NCBI GenBank assembly: GCA_031399065.1
Contig: JANNOM010000023.1
Span: 1-64,000, forward strand
Origin: JADCRZ01 sp031399065
GTDB lineage: Bacteria > Bacteroidota > Bacteroidia > Chitinophagales > Chitinophagaceae
Direction: 5' to 3'
DNA: 64,000 nucleotides
The translations under genes were made by a program, and so were the position numbers. The notes beneath the pieces are model-generated. The model made no database searches and had not been told where the DNA came from. It worked only from the letters and a program-made list of their open reading frames with translations. The first letter of the stretch is position 1. Each line of letters begins with the position of its first letter. Of the stretch, positions 8,774 through 17,966 are shown piece by piece.

Positions 8774-8781
8774 TAACTTTG
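8774..8781 (+). promoter_or_regulatory. TAnnTTTG -7 box before sufB
   Basis: The octamer TAACTTTG fits the Bacteroidota -7 consensus TAnnTTTG and ends five bases before ATG 8787. If used, transcription would begin almost at that ATG, giving a leaderless or very short-leader sufB message. It lies inside the reading frame if ATG 8757 were the start, which argues for the later ATG. Confidence 0.45.
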
Positions 8782-8786
8782 CAGAC

Positions 8787-10232
8787 ATGGACAACGATAA
8801 TGATATACTGGAGCAGTTAGCCAGCCGTGAGTACGAATATGGGTTTGTAACCGATATCGATATGGACATCGCCCCCGCCGGGTTGAACGAAGACACTGTG
8901 CGTTTCATATCCGCTAAAAAAAATGAACCGGAATGGCTCCTCGAATGGCGCCTGAGAGGGTTCAAAGCATTTCTGAAGCAGGAACAACCCAAATGGCAGA
9001 ACTTCAATCTGCCCGAGATGGACTACCAGAAAATATCCTATTATGCAGCCCCTTCGCAAAAGGCGAAATACGATAGCCTTGACCAGGTAGATCCCGAACT
9101 GCTCCGCACGTTCGAGAAACTCGGTATCCCGATGAACGAACAGAAAGTGCTGGCAGGCGTAGCGGTGGATGTGGTATTCGACAGTGTATCCGTTAGCACT
9201 ACCTATAAAAAACACCTGAATGAACTGGGTATAATCTTCTGTTCCATTTCGGAGGCGGTAAGAGAACACCCGGAACTGGTAAAAAAATACCTGGGAACGG
9301 TGGTTCCCCATTCTGACAATATTTTCGCTTCTTTGAATACCGCCGTATTTTCCGACGGGTCCTTCGTTTATATTCCCAAAGGTGTAAGATGCCCCATGGA
9401 GCTTTCTACCTATTTCCGTATCAACGCGGAGAATACCGGCCAGTTCGAACGCACGCTCATCATAGCCGACGAAGGCAGCTATGTAAGTTATCTGGAAGGA
9501 TGTACCGCTCCCATGCGCGACGAGAACCAGTTGCACGCCGCCGTGGTGGAATTGATTGCGCTTAAAGATGCTGAAATCAAATATTCAACGGTACAAAACT
9601 GGTATCCCGGAGACAAGAACGGCAAGGGAGGTATTTACAATTTCGTTACCAAGCGGGGGGCCTGCCGGGGCGACCGTTCCAAAATATCGTGGACACAGGT
9701 AGAAACGGGTTCTGCCATTACCTGGAAGTACCCCGGCGTACTGCTGCAGGGCAATGATTCGGTAGGCGAGTTTTATTCCGTAGCCGTTACTAATAACAAA
9801 CAGATAGCCGATACAGGCACTAAAATGTATCATATAGGCGCCAATACGAAGAGCAGAATTATTTCAAAAGGTATCTCTGCCGGGCAGGGACAAAACAGCT
9901 ATCGCGGACTGGTACAGATCGGCAGCAGGGCCAACCAGGCAAGAAATTTTACCCAGTGCGACTCATTGCTGATAGGCAACAATTGCGGAGCACATACCTT
10001 TCCCTATATCGAATCGCGCAATAACACCGCTACCATAGAACACGAAGCCACTACTTCCAAAATCGGGGAGGACCAGGTATTTTACCTCAACCAACGGGGT
10101 ATCGATACGGAGAAAGCCATCGCGTTGATCGTAAACGGGTACGCCAAAGAAGTATTGAACCAACTTCCTATGGAGTTTGCGGTGGAAGCACAGAAACTGC
10201 TTTCGCTTACGCTCGAAGGAAGTGTAGGTTAA
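8787..10232 (+). CDS. sufB: Fe-S cluster assembly scaffold SufB
   Basis: The 481-residue product is a clear SufB: YEYGFVTDIDMDIAPAGLNEDTVRFIS at the N-terminus (pieces YGFVTDI and NEDTVRFISAKK), the YIPKGVRCP strand, and the C-terminal HEATTSKIGEDQ segment. SufB forms the SufBC2D complex in the cytosol and is the scaffold on which clusters are built. ATG 8787 is chosen over ATG 8757, because the known N-terminus aligns from there and a promoter-like box sits between them. It opens a six-gene operon with sufC, sufD, sufS, sufE and sufT, all on the plus strand with short gaps or overlaps. Confidence 0.95.
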   Translation: MDNDNDILEQLASREYEYGFVTDIDMDIAPAGLNEDTVRFISAKKNEPEWLLEWRLRGFKAFLKQEQPKWQNFNLPEMDYQKISYYAAPSQKAKYDSLDQVDPELLRTFEKLGIPMNEQKVLAGVAVDVVFDSVSVSTTYKKHLNELGIIFCSISEAVREHPELVKKYLGTVVPHSDNIFASLNTAVFSDGSFVYIPKGVRCPMELSTYFRINAENTGQFERTLIIADEGSYVSYLEGCTAPMRDENQLHAAVVELIALKDAEIKYSTVQNWYPGDKNGKGGIYNFVTKRGACRGDRSKISWTQVETGSAITWKYPGVLLQGNDSVGEFYSVAVTNNKQIADTGTKMYHIGANTKSRIISKGISAGQGQNSYRGLVQIGSRANQARNFTQCDSLLIGNNCGAHTFPYIESRNNTATIEHEATTSKIGEDQVFYLNQRGIDTEKAIALIVNGYAKEVLNQLPMEFAVEAQKLLSLTLEGSVG

Positions 10233-10264
10233 AAAACGAGATTAAAAACCAGAAGATAACAAAA

Positions 10265-11035
10265 ATGCTGACAATTAAGAATTTGCATGCAAGAATCGGT
10301 GAAAAGGAAATATTAAAAGGCATAGATCTGCAGGTGAATGCAGGAGAAGTTCATGCTATTATGGGGCCCAACGGATCCGGCAAAAGCTCCCTGGCGGCAG
10401 TGCTTGCAGGAAGGGAAAATTATGAAGTAACTGAAGGAGAAGTATGGCTGGATGGAAAAAACCTGCTGGACATGAAACCCGAGGATAGGGCGAGAGAAGG
10501 CGTTTTCCTGGCATTTCAATATCCTATAGAGATTCCCGGCGTTTCCAACATTAATTTTCTCAAAACCGCTCTTAGCGAGATAAGGGATTACCGGCAACTG
10601 CCACCCCTGACGGCTAAGGAATTTCTTAAACTCACAAAGGAAAAACAGCAACTGGTGGAGTTTGATGCCAAGCTGGCCAACCGGTCGCTGAACGAAGGGT
10701 TTTCTGGCGGAGAGAAAAAAAGAAACGAAGTATTCCAGTTGGCGATGCTGGAACCCAAGCTGGCAGTGATGGATGAAACCGACTCGGGACTGGATATTGA
10801 TGCCCTGCGCATTGTATCCAACGGTGTTAACAAGCTGCGTTCGGAAAAAAATGCGTTTGTACTGATAACGCATTATCAGCGCCTGCTTGAATATATTGTT
10901 CCTGATTTTGTGCATGTACTTTATAATGGAAGAATAGTTCGCTCCGGTAACAAAGAGCTGGCACTGGAACTGGAAGAAAAAGGGTATGATTGGCTGAAGG
11001 AAGAGTTGAAGGTAAGAGAATCATCTATCCAATAA
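10265..11035 (+). CDS. sufC: Fe-S cluster assembly ATPase SufC
   Basis: A 256-residue ABC-type ATPase without membrane segments. Walker A is GPNGSGKSS (34-42), the Q-loop is in AFQYPIEIPG, the signature is FSGGEKKRNE, Walker B is LAVMDETDSGLD and the switch His is in LITHYQR. The KKRNE variant of the signature and the DSGLD Walker B are typical of SufC. It drives the conformational change of SufBC2D during cluster assembly. It lies 32 bases after sufB and 5 bases before sufD. Confidence 0.96.
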   Translation: MLTIKNLHARIGEKEILKGIDLQVNAGEVHAIMGPNGSGKSSLAAVLAGRENYEVTEGEVWLDGKNLLDMKPEDRAREGVFLAFQYPIEIPGVSNINFLKTALSEIRDYRQLPPLTAKEFLKLTKEKQQLVEFDAKLANRSLNEGFSGGEKKRNEVFQLAMLEPKLAVMDETDSGLDIDALRIVSNGVNKLRSEKNAFVLITHYQRLLEYIVPDFVHVLYNGRIVRSGNKELALELEEKGYDWLKEELKVRESSIQ

Positions 11036-11040
11036 TTATT

Positions 11041-12381
11041 ATGACAAACGAGGTAGCAACATCACTTTACAATAAACTGGCCGATGAATTCGAAATGCGC
11101 CGTAAAGCTCCGGCCCACGCGGCGGAAAGATCGCTTGAAGGACTAAGGCAAGAGGCATTCGATGATTTTAAAACGAAAGGATTTCCATCTATAAAAGAAG
11201 AAGACTGGCGCTTTACCAGCCTGGTCCCTTTCCTGGATGCCGACTATAATCTCAACATAGTAAACGGCGACGAGAACAGCCTCGCAGATGCAGTAAAGAA
11301 AGCGGCTATCCCGGAGCTGGACGCTTACCGGCTCGTATTAGTGAACGGCAGTATCCATATAGGTCTTTCCCGCTTGCCCAACCAGGACATGGCCTCGATT
11401 GTTTCCTTAAAAAGCATCTCGGGTTCCGAGTTTTACAGGGAGCAACTTTCCACCTTCAACCGTACGGAAGGCAATACCCTTACCGCATTAAACAGTGCTT
11501 TTTTTACCGACGGGTTTTATCTGGAAGTAAAAAAAGACGTATCGCTCGATAAGCCGCTGGAGATCATCCATATTTACACGGCACCGGAGAATGCATTTTT
11601 CCAGCCCCGGCATTTACTGGTCATCAACCGTAATGCAAAAGCCGAAGTAATAGAAAACTCTATAGTGTTGCATGATAAAAAGCGGGTGTTCGTTAACAGT
11701 GTTTCGGAATTTATAATAAAAGAAAACGGACAGTTATCACACTATGATATACAAAGCAATACTGCCGGAGAAAGATGGCTGCAATACAATCATATAACCC
11801 AGCAAAGAGGCAGCCGCTACGATAATTTTACTTTCAGTCTGCCGGGTGCAGATCTTATAAGAAACAACCTGGAAGTAAGGCTGAACGATACCGCAACGGA
11901 AACACACCTGTATGGACTGTACCTGGTAGCGGGCAACCAGTTGACGGACAACCATACATCGATAGAGCACAGGCACCCTTCCTGTAAAAGCAATGAAATG
12001 TATAAGGGTGTATTGATGGATAATGGCAAAGCCGTATTTAACGGGAAGGTTTTCGTTAAGCGCGAAGCGCAGCAAACGAATGCTTTTCAACAGAATAACA
12101 ACCTGCTGCTAAGTGATAAAGCGCAGGTATATGCCAAGCCCCAGTTGGAAATATTTGCGGATGATGTAAAGTGCAGTCATGGCTGCACGGTAGGGCAGTT
12201 TAACCCGGATTCCCTTTTTTACCTGCAATCCAGGGGTATCGGTGAAATAGCTGCCAAAAAGATGCTGGTAGAAGCATTTATGTTCGATGTAACCGAAAAA
12301 ATAAGCAACCATGCAGTTAAACAGTATGTCCAGGAACTGATCTACCTAAAGATGGGAAATACGGCTGCATCTGCTAACTAA
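11041..12381 (+). CDS. sufD: Fe-S cluster assembly protein SufD
   Basis: From ATG 11041 the product is 446 residues, with the SufB/SufD beta-helix core and the C-terminal segment KCSHGCTVGQ followed by FYLQSRGI, which is diagnostic of SufD. The N-terminal KEEDWRFTSL is the usual FeS-assembly entry motif. An upstream in-frame start at 10990 would overlap sufC by 46 bases and is not needed. SufD pairs with SufB on the SufC dimer and is required for iron acquisition by the scaffold. Five bases separate its stop from the sufS start. Confidence 0.94.
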   Translation: MTNEVATSLYNKLADEFEMRRKAPAHAAERSLEGLRQEAFDDFKTKGFPSIKEEDWRFTSLVPFLDADYNLNIVNGDENSLADAVKKAAIPELDAYRLVLVNGSIHIGLSRLPNQDMASIVSLKSISGSEFYREQLSTFNRTEGNTLTALNSAFFTDGFYLEVKKDVSLDKPLEIIHIYTAPENAFFQPRHLLVINRNAKAEVIENSIVLHDKKRVFVNSVSEFIIKENGQLSHYDIQSNTAGERWLQYNHITQQRGSRYDNFTFSLPGADLIRNNLEVRLNDTATETHLYGLYLVAGNQLTDNHTSIEHRHPSCKSNEMYKGVLMDNGKAVFNGKVFVKREAQQTNAFQQNNNLLLSDKAQVYAKPQLEIFADDVKCSHGCTVGQFNPDSLFYLQSRGIGEIAAKKMLVEAFMFDVTEKISNHAVKQYVQELIYLKMGNTAASAN

Positions 12382-12386
12382 AGAGT

Positions 12387-13613
12387 ATGATCACAGGCTT
12401 AAACACAGAAAAAATAAGGAAGAATTTTCCATTGCTTAATGTAAAAGTAAATGGCAGGCAACTGGTGTACCTAGATAACGCGGCCACTTCGCAGAAACCG
12501 CTGGAAGTTCTGGCAGCTTTAGATAAATATTACAAAGAATACAACAGCAATGTGCACAGGGGTGTACATACCCTCAGTCAGCAGGCCACCGATGCCTACG
12601 AGTCGGCCCGTGATAACGTTGCGGCATTTATTAACGCCAAACATTCCCATGAAGTAATATTTACCAGAGGCACTACCGAAGGCATCAACCTGGTATCGAA
12701 TACATTCGGAAGAAGTTTCCTGAAAAAAGGAGACGGCGTGCTTATTACGGCGATGGAGCATCATTCCAATATTGTACCATGGCAGATGATCTGCGAAGAG
12801 CGTGAAGCCATTTTAAAGGTGCTGCCTATAGACAATAACGGCGTATTAATGCTGGAGCAATTGGATGCGTTGCTGGATGACAGAACGAAAATAGTAGCAT
12901 GTACCTATGTTTCCAATTCGTTGGGAACGGTTAATAATATAAAAGAAATTATTTCCCGGGCTCACGCCAGAAACATTCCTGTACTGGTGGATGCGGCACA
13001 GGCAGTGCAGCATATGCCCGTAGATGTACAGGAACTGGGGGCTGACTTCCTGGTATTTTCCGGACATAAGTTGTATGGACCTACCGGTATAGGTGTGTTG
13101 TATGGTAAGGAAGAATGGTTAAATATGCTTCCCCCGTGGCAGGGTGGCGGCGATATGATCAAGACAGTCAGTTTTGAAAAAACCGTCTATAATGAGCTGC
13201 CTTATAAGTTCGAAGCGGGCACTCCCGATGTGTCCGGGGCGGTGGGACTATCGGCTGCCATCGACTATGTAAGAAATATTGGGATTAAAAATATCCAGCA
13301 GGCAGAACATGAACTGATAGCCTATGCCCTGGATAAACTTTCCGCCATAGAGGGTATTACTTTCGTGGGTAAAGCTGTCGACCGGGCTGGTGCCATCTCT
13401 TTTTTAATGGATGGACTTCATCCTTTCGATGTGGGCGAACTGCTGGATAAGCAGGGTATAGCTGTCCGCACAGGACACCACTGCACACAGCCGGTTATGG
13501 ATTTCTTTGGAATTCCCGGTACAGTCAGGGCCTCTTTCGCACTTTATAATACCAAAGAGGAAGTAGACTTGCTGGCGGCCGGGGTACAAAAAGCAGTAGC
13601 CATGCTGAGTTGA
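12387..13613 (+). CDS. sufS: Cysteine desulfurase SufS (group II)
   Basis: The 408-residue PLP enzyme has the Schiff-base lysine Lys228 in FSGHKLYGPTG and the catalytic Cys366 in RTGHHCTQP, the short-loop pattern of group II (SufS/CsdA) desulfurases. PLP contacts AMEHHSN and VDAAQAVQHM are in place. It abstracts sulfur from cysteine as a persulfide and passes it to SufE, whose gene follows directly. Length and order fit a standard SUF operon. Confidence 0.95.
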   Translation: MITGLNTEKIRKNFPLLNVKVNGRQLVYLDNAATSQKPLEVLAALDKYYKEYNSNVHRGVHTLSQQATDAYESARDNVAAFINAKHSHEVIFTRGTTEGINLVSNTFGRSFLKKGDGVLITAMEHHSNIVPWQMICEEREAILKVLPIDNNGVLMLEQLDALLDDRTKIVACTYVSNSLGTVNNIKEIISRAHARNIPVLVDAAQAVQHMPVDVQELGADFLVFSGHKLYGPTGIGVLYGKEEWLNMLPPWQGGGDMIKTVSFEKTVYNELPYKFEAGTPDVSGAVGLSAAIDYVRNIGIKNIQQAEHELIAYALDKLSAIEGITFVGKAVDRAGAISFLMDGLHPFDVGELLDKQGIAVRTGHHCTQPVMDFFGIPGTVRASFALYNTKEEVDLLAAGVQKAVAMLS

Positions 13614-13630
13614 TAAAGCATAAGACACTT

Positions 13631-14068
13631 ATGAGCATTCACGAACAACAGGAAGAGATCATTGAGGAATTTGGGTTATTCAGCGACTGGATGGACAAAT
13701 ATGAATACATTATCCAGTTAGGGAAAGAGCTGCCGCTGATAGAAGAACGGTTTAAAACGGAAGAAAATCTTATAAAGGGATGCCAAAGCAGGGTGTGGCT
13801 GCATGCAGAACATAAGGACGGTAAAGTCTGGTTTACGGCAGATAGCGACGCGATCATCACCAAAGGCCTTATAAGCATGGTCATTAAAGTATTGTCGCAG
13901 CATACCCCCAGAGAAATCGTAGATGCGGATCTGTATTTTGTAAATGCCATCGGGCTCAATAGTCACCTGTCCCCTACCCGATCCAACGGCTTACTATCCA
14001 TGCTGCAACAAATTAAATCATTCGCACTTGCTTTTCATCTACAGCAGATAAATAATGCTAAATCATGA
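13631..14068 (+). CDS. sufE: Sulfur acceptor SufE
   Basis: From ATG 13631 the product is 145 residues, the usual SufE size. The active Cys51 lies in ENLIKGCQSRVW, the motif that takes the persulfide from SufS and hands it to SufB. Alternative TTG 13610 would overlap sufS and extend the N-terminus without support. The stop TGA overlaps the sufT ATG by four bases, so the two are coupled. Confidence 0.92.
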   Translation: MSIHEQQEEIIEEFGLFSDWMDKYEYIIQLGKELPLIEERFKTEENLIKGCQSRVWLHAEHKDGKVWFTADSDAIITKGLISMVIKVLSQHTPREIVDADLYFVNAIGLNSHLSPTRSNGLLSMLQQIKSFALAFHLQQINNAKS

Positions 14069-14376
14069 GTGAACTATTATTGAGAGACCAGATAGAAGAA
14101 GCCCTTCGGACCGTTCATGATCCAGAAATACCGGTTAATATCTTTGAACTTGGACTGGTGTACAGTATCCAGGTAAAGGATAATAATGATGTGCAGATCA
14201 CCATGACGCTTACCGCTCCTGCCTGTCCTGTTGCTGGAGAAATAATACTGGAAGTGGAGTCTAAAGTGAAAGCCATTGGAGGCGTGGGGGACGTGCATGT
14301 TCACCTCACGTTCGACCCGCCATGGAGCCGTGAAATGATGAGCGACGAAGCAAAGCTGGAACTGGGTTGGTTGTGA
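14065..14376 (+). CDS. sufT: MIP18/DUF59 family SUF-associated protein (SufT-like)
   Basis: A 103-residue MIP18-family domain with the hallmarks DPEIPVNIFELGLVY and LTAPACPVAGEI, including the conserved Cys54. Proteins of this family help maturation of Fe-S proteins and are regularly encoded at the end of SUF operons in Bacteroidota and Firmicutes. The gene overlaps sufE by four bases and ends six bases before the stop of the convergent aldo/keto reductase gene. The exact role in cluster carriage is not known from sequence. Confidence 0.88.
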   Translation: MSELLLRDQIEEALRTVHDPEIPVNIFELGLVYSIQVKDNNDVQITMTLTAPACPVAGEIILEVESKVKAIGGVGDVHVHLTFDPPWSREMMSDEAKLELGWL

Positions 14377-14381
14377 TATGG

Positions 14382-15413
14382 TCAGATCGTATAAGACAGG
14401 ATATTTTTACCGATCAGGTTTTTCTCTATCATGGCATCCCAGAATTCGGCGGGGATTTTTTTGGTGCTCATTTCAACATTTCTTTTCACTTTTTCAGGCT
14501 TCGTGGTACTTAAGGCCACGCTTACCACGCCGGGAATATTAAAGCCGAAATTAAAACAGGCTTCCGCAGGCCGGATGCCAAACTCATCGCAGAGAAAGAA
14601 GAAAGCATCCCTCCATTCGTACAGGGCTTTGCCTTCCGCTGTATTTTTATCTACCTCTTTATAATTATAAAAATCGCTTCCAATCAGGAACCCGCCATTA
14701 AACACGGCTGAATTAATAATGGAAACGCCTTTCTTGTTCAATTGGTCTATAAACTCAATGAGGTCTTCCGGGTGACTGTGCAATGTGAGACTGTTGGCGA
14801 TCATTACCCAGTCAAGGTCCACATCGGCCGCTATGCGACGGATCACCTTCCATTGTTTGGAACCAACGCCGATACTGCTTATTTTCCCTTCTTCTTTTAG
14901 TGTGGCGAGTGCCCGGTAGGCTTGCAGAATATCCTCGTACAACCGGTCCTCTTCTTCTTTATTGGTGGCGGTAGCCAGGTACTCATCCGGGTCATGCACA
15001 GAGGCCATCTGTGAATTATAATTGCCCAAAAGATCATTTCCCTGGTGAAAGCATTCCATTATACCTTCATAACTTATTTTCTGAACGGCGTCATTCTTCA
15101 GTTCTTTCCAGATGCCCTTTTCAAAGGTAGGTTCGGCGGTAGTGAGCGGTGTTTGATACCATGCAAGTTTGTTGCTGATAATAACATTCCTCGGGTCGAC
15201 TCCTAAATCTTTCAGGCAACTGCCCAGCACTTCAAGTGCAAGGCCTGCCCCGTATTTACCTGCACTGTCGAAAACAGGAATACCCGGTGAATGATACACG
15301 CATTCTTTTACAATGGCTAATTTGGTCTCGTAAGGGGTAGCTTCGTAAATGTTTCCCAGGCCGCTGGTACCATAAATTACGGGGGGCAGTTTTAATGCAT
15401 TTTTAGCAGGCAT
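14382..15413 (-). CDS. Aldo/keto reductase (aldose 1-dehydrogenase type)
   Basis: The 343-residue TIM-barrel protein carries the aldo/keto reductase tetrad: Asp49 and Tyr54 in VFDSAGKYGAG, Lys82 in IISNKLAW and His140 in ASVHDPDEYL. The longer loop around FHQGNDLLG and overall length fit the D-threo-aldose/L-fucose dehydrogenase branch, which oxidises sugars at C1 with NAD(P)+. A sugar substrate is therefore likely but not proven. It converges on sufT; the desaturase gene lies 22 bases upstream in the same direction. Confidence 0.8.
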   Translation of the reverse strand: MPAKNALKLPPVIYGTSGLGNIYEATPYETKLAIVKECVYHSPGIPVFDSAGKYGAGLALEVLGSCLKDLGVDPRNVIISNKLAWYQTPLTTAEPTFEKGIWKELKNDAVQKISYEGIMECFHQGNDLLGNYNSQMASVHDPDEYLATATNKEEEDRLYEDILQAYRALATLKEEGKISSIGVGSKQWKVIRRIAADVDLDWVMIANSLTLHSHPEDLIEFIDQLNKKGVSIINSAVFNGGFLIGSDFYNYKEVDKNTAEGKALYEWRDAFFFLCDEFGIRPAEACFNFGFNIPGVVSVALSTTKPEKVKRNVEMSTKKIPAEFWDAMIEKNLIGKNILSYTI

Positions 15414-15435
15414 ATCGGTGCGTTAATAAAGATAA

Positions 15436-16584
15436 TTACCCGATGGCTTCATTGAGATCAGGTAATTTGCCCAGTCTCTTCAGGAAATCGACATGTGATT
15501 TGAAAGCCTGCATAAACGTTTTGTTCTCCCGGTAAGGGATATTAAACTCGCGGGTAGTTTCTTTAACAATTAATGATAACGCGGGATAGTGCACATGCGA
15601 TATCCGCGGAAAGAGATGGTGCTCCACCTGGAAGTTCAGTCCACCTACATACCAGGAGAGCCATTTATTATTACGTGAGAAATTCATGGTAGTTTCCAAT
15701 TGGTGAATGGCCCAATCATTTTCAATAATTCCATTATGCGGAATCGGGTGTTCGGTACCTTCCAGTGAGTGGGCCAACTGAAATATAACGGTCAGTATAA
15801 GGCCAGCCACGAAGTGCATTAAAAGGAAACCCGTAATAACCTGCCCGAACGGAATATTAAAAAAAGCGCTAGGTACTACCAGGAAGACGAACATGTATAC
15901 TATCTTAAGTATTATGATATTAGCCAGCATCACCCTGTTTTCTTTGGTCGAAGACGCGTTTACCCCATTTCTTTTAAACTTTACATATTGTACAAAATCT
16001 TTGGCTGTTACCCAGTATAAAGATGTTAATCCATAAAACAGAAAAGAATAAATCCACTGAAAACGGTGGACAGGTTTCACCTGGGTATGGGGAGAAAAGC
16101 GAAGCACCAGTTTGTCTTCTATATCTTCGTCCATGTGTACTATATTAGTATAAGTGTGGTGAAGAATATTATGCTGAAATTTCCAGTTAATGGTAGATCC
16201 GCCCAGCATATTGAGCACGTGCGCCATCATAGTGTTGATGGTTTTATTGGAAGAATAGGAGCCGTGATTGGCATCGTGCATCACACTCATTCCCAGCCCT
16301 GCTATACCAAAACCCATCAGCAGCCATAGCAGCATGCTCATTCCAAATGAAGGAGCGTAGGCGAGCATTACAACAAACGGGACAATATAAACGAGCATCA
16401 AAACAATCGTTTTTATAACCATTGTACTGTTACCGTATTTGGAAATATTATTTTCTATGAAATAATTGTCTACCCGTTTTTTAAGCGTTGCAAAAAATAA
16501 GTTCTTATCCTTATTAATGAATTTGACCTGACCTTTCAGTTTTGGTTTTACAGGGAGAGTAGCTGTTTCTTTTAAAGACTGCAT
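15436..16584 (-). CDS. Fatty acid desaturase (front-end/linoleoyl-CoA type)
   Basis: A 382-residue integral membrane desaturase (PF00487) with three histidine boxes: HDANH at 103-107, HNILHHT at about 138-144 and QVEHH near residue 318, where Gln replaces the first His. That Q-x-x-H-H box is typical of front-end (delta-5/6) desaturases. No cytochrome b5 domain is fused, so electrons must come from a separate carrier. Membrane pairs flank the first and second His boxes. The gene sits upstream of the aldo/keto reductase in the same direction; cotranscription is possible. Confidence 0.87.
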   Translation of the reverse strand: MQSLKETATLPVKPKLKGQVKFINKDKNLFFATLKKRVDNYFIENNISKYGNSTMVIKTIVLMLVYIVPFVVMLAYAPSFGMSMLLWLLMGFGIAGLGMSVMHDANHGSYSSNKTINTMMAHVLNMLGGSTINWKFQHNILHHTYTNIVHMDEDIEDKLVLRFSPHTQVKPVHRFQWIYSFLFYGLTSLYWVTAKDFVQYVKFKRNGVNASSTKENRVMLANIIILKIVYMFVFLVVPSAFFNIPFGQVITGFLLMHFVAGLILTVIFQLAHSLEGTEHPIPHNGIIENDWAIHQLETTMNFSRNNKWLSWYVGGLNFQVEHHLFPRISHVHYPALSLIVKETTREFNIPYRENKTFMQAFKSHVDFLKRLGKLPDLNEAIG

Positions 16585-16758
16585 AAATACATTTTAACTA
16601 TCGTTTGATAATAAATAACCTGAATAGCTCTTAACTCAAAAAATAGATTACACGTAAAATTACGTATAAAATCGCTTGCCCGCGTATTCAAGGGTATCTT
16701 TTAACATAGCGGGCATTTAATTATAATATTGCCTCAACGGGTGATTCATTTATTTATA

Positions 16759-17646
16759 TTATTTTCTAAAACAACAAGCTCCCCCCACCAGCGCCGCAGT
16801 TTCGGAAAGAGCCGATTGTACGATTATGGTTGGGTGGTAAAGGGCAGATTGCAGATTCTTAATAACATCGATCATAAAAAGATCCCACGAATACGCTATA
16901 CTTCCTCCTATAACGGTTATTTCGGGCAGTTGTTTTTCTATCAGCATTTTTAATATCCAGGTCAGGTCGTTCCCAAAAAGCCGAAAGGCTTCCCTTGCAT
17001 GGTGATCGTTGGGCCAAAGATCCGCAATGGCCCTGGCGTCCTTTAGCTGTATGCCCGTCAGCTCGTGGTAACGCCTCACAATACCCCTGGTCGATACAAA
17101 TTCCTCTATTTTTTCCCCCTGGTAAAGAGTAATACTTAGTTCTGCATCTTCCGTTTTACCGTTATGACTAAACGAAGACCCGAATCCCGTGCCCAGGGTT
17201 ACGCCGGCAACATGATCATATCCTTTTGCCGCCCCGGCAAATATCTCACCTTCAAGAAATGCTTCTGCATCATTGCGGAAACATATGTCTTCTCCCGCCA
17301 GGTGCAGCCGACGTGCTATTTCCTCCCTCACGTTGTACTGGTAAAGTTCATCAAACTTATCAAAGCCTTTAATAAGAGATACGCCGTTTTTATAATCGAA
17401 AGGACCCGGCATGGCAAAGCCCAGCCGGGAGTTCTTAATTTTATGATGTTGCCATAGCTCGCCTACTACGCTGCACCAGCCGTCAAGTATTTCTTCCGCA
17501 GAGCCTTTTGAATTGATCCGCTTCCTGATGGTAAACCCGTCTTTGATCGAATAGTCGTTAATGTCTATTATTCCTGCGGTTATATGTGAGCCGCCTATAT
17601 CTATCCCCGCAACCAGACTTTCCTCTTTTACTGATCCGCTAATCAT
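16759..17646 (-). CDS. ROK-family sugar kinase-like protein
   Basis: The 295-residue protein starts with the phosphate-1 loop AGIDIGGSHITAGIIDI and has GVTLGTGFGSS as the second nucleotide loop, as in the ROK/hexokinase-type ATPase fold. ITVIGGSIAYSWDLF matches the adenosine region. The Cys-rich zinc motif of classical ROK glucokinases is not visible, and there is no N-terminal HTH, so this is an enzyme-type member. A glucose or N-acetyl-sugar kinase is possible; substrate unknown. It diverges from the octapeptide-repeat gene. Confidence 0.78.
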   Translation of the reverse strand: MISGSVKEESLVAGIDIGGSHITAGIIDINDYSIKDGFTIRKRINSKGSAEEILDGWCSVVGELWQHHKIKNSRLGFAMPGPFDYKNGVSLIKGFDKFDELYQYNVREEIARRLHLAGEDICFRNDAEAFLEGEIFAGAAKGYDHVAGVTLGTGFGSSFSHNGKTEDAELSITLYQGEKIEEFVSTRGIVRRYHELTGIQLKDARAIADLWPNDHHAREAFRLFGNDLTWILKMLIEKQLPEITVIGGSIAYSWDLFMIDVIKNLQSALYHPTIIVQSALSETAALVGGACCFRK

Positions 17647-17966
17647 GCTATTGGTTTATGAATTTGTTTACTGGTCAAACGATACAATGGTCATATTAAA
17701 AATAGTTAGAAGATCGATACAATTTAAAAAACTATTCCATAAATACCCTCGGCCGGCAAAAAGGGGGACTGCCCTTACATATTACAAAGAAAATGATAGT
17801 CTCCGGTTTAACCGGTCGATTGCGCCCAGTCTGGCAAAAAATACCCCCTACGATTAGATAATACGAAAAGCATTTTCTATTTTTAGGCATAAAGATCCTC
17901 CATCCGGTGCAATAAGCCTGTTTTCGCTATCCCATTACAGAACTGTTCTTTACGTAAATCATTATT
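17647..17966. other. Divergent intergenic region between the ROK gene and the octapeptide-repeat gene
   Basis: No gene is supported in these 320 bases. Visible are a small hairpin at 17761-17776 (AAGGG/CCCTT arms) and a 13-base palindrome at 17803-17815 (CCGGTT-T-AACCGG). Both start codons face outward from this region, so promoters for both are expected, but no full TAnnTTTG box is clear. Confidence 0.4.

Noticed and set aside
8817..9536. 239-codon minus-strand frame
   Set aside because: Antisense to sufB, whose protein is strongly conserved; no start context or motif.
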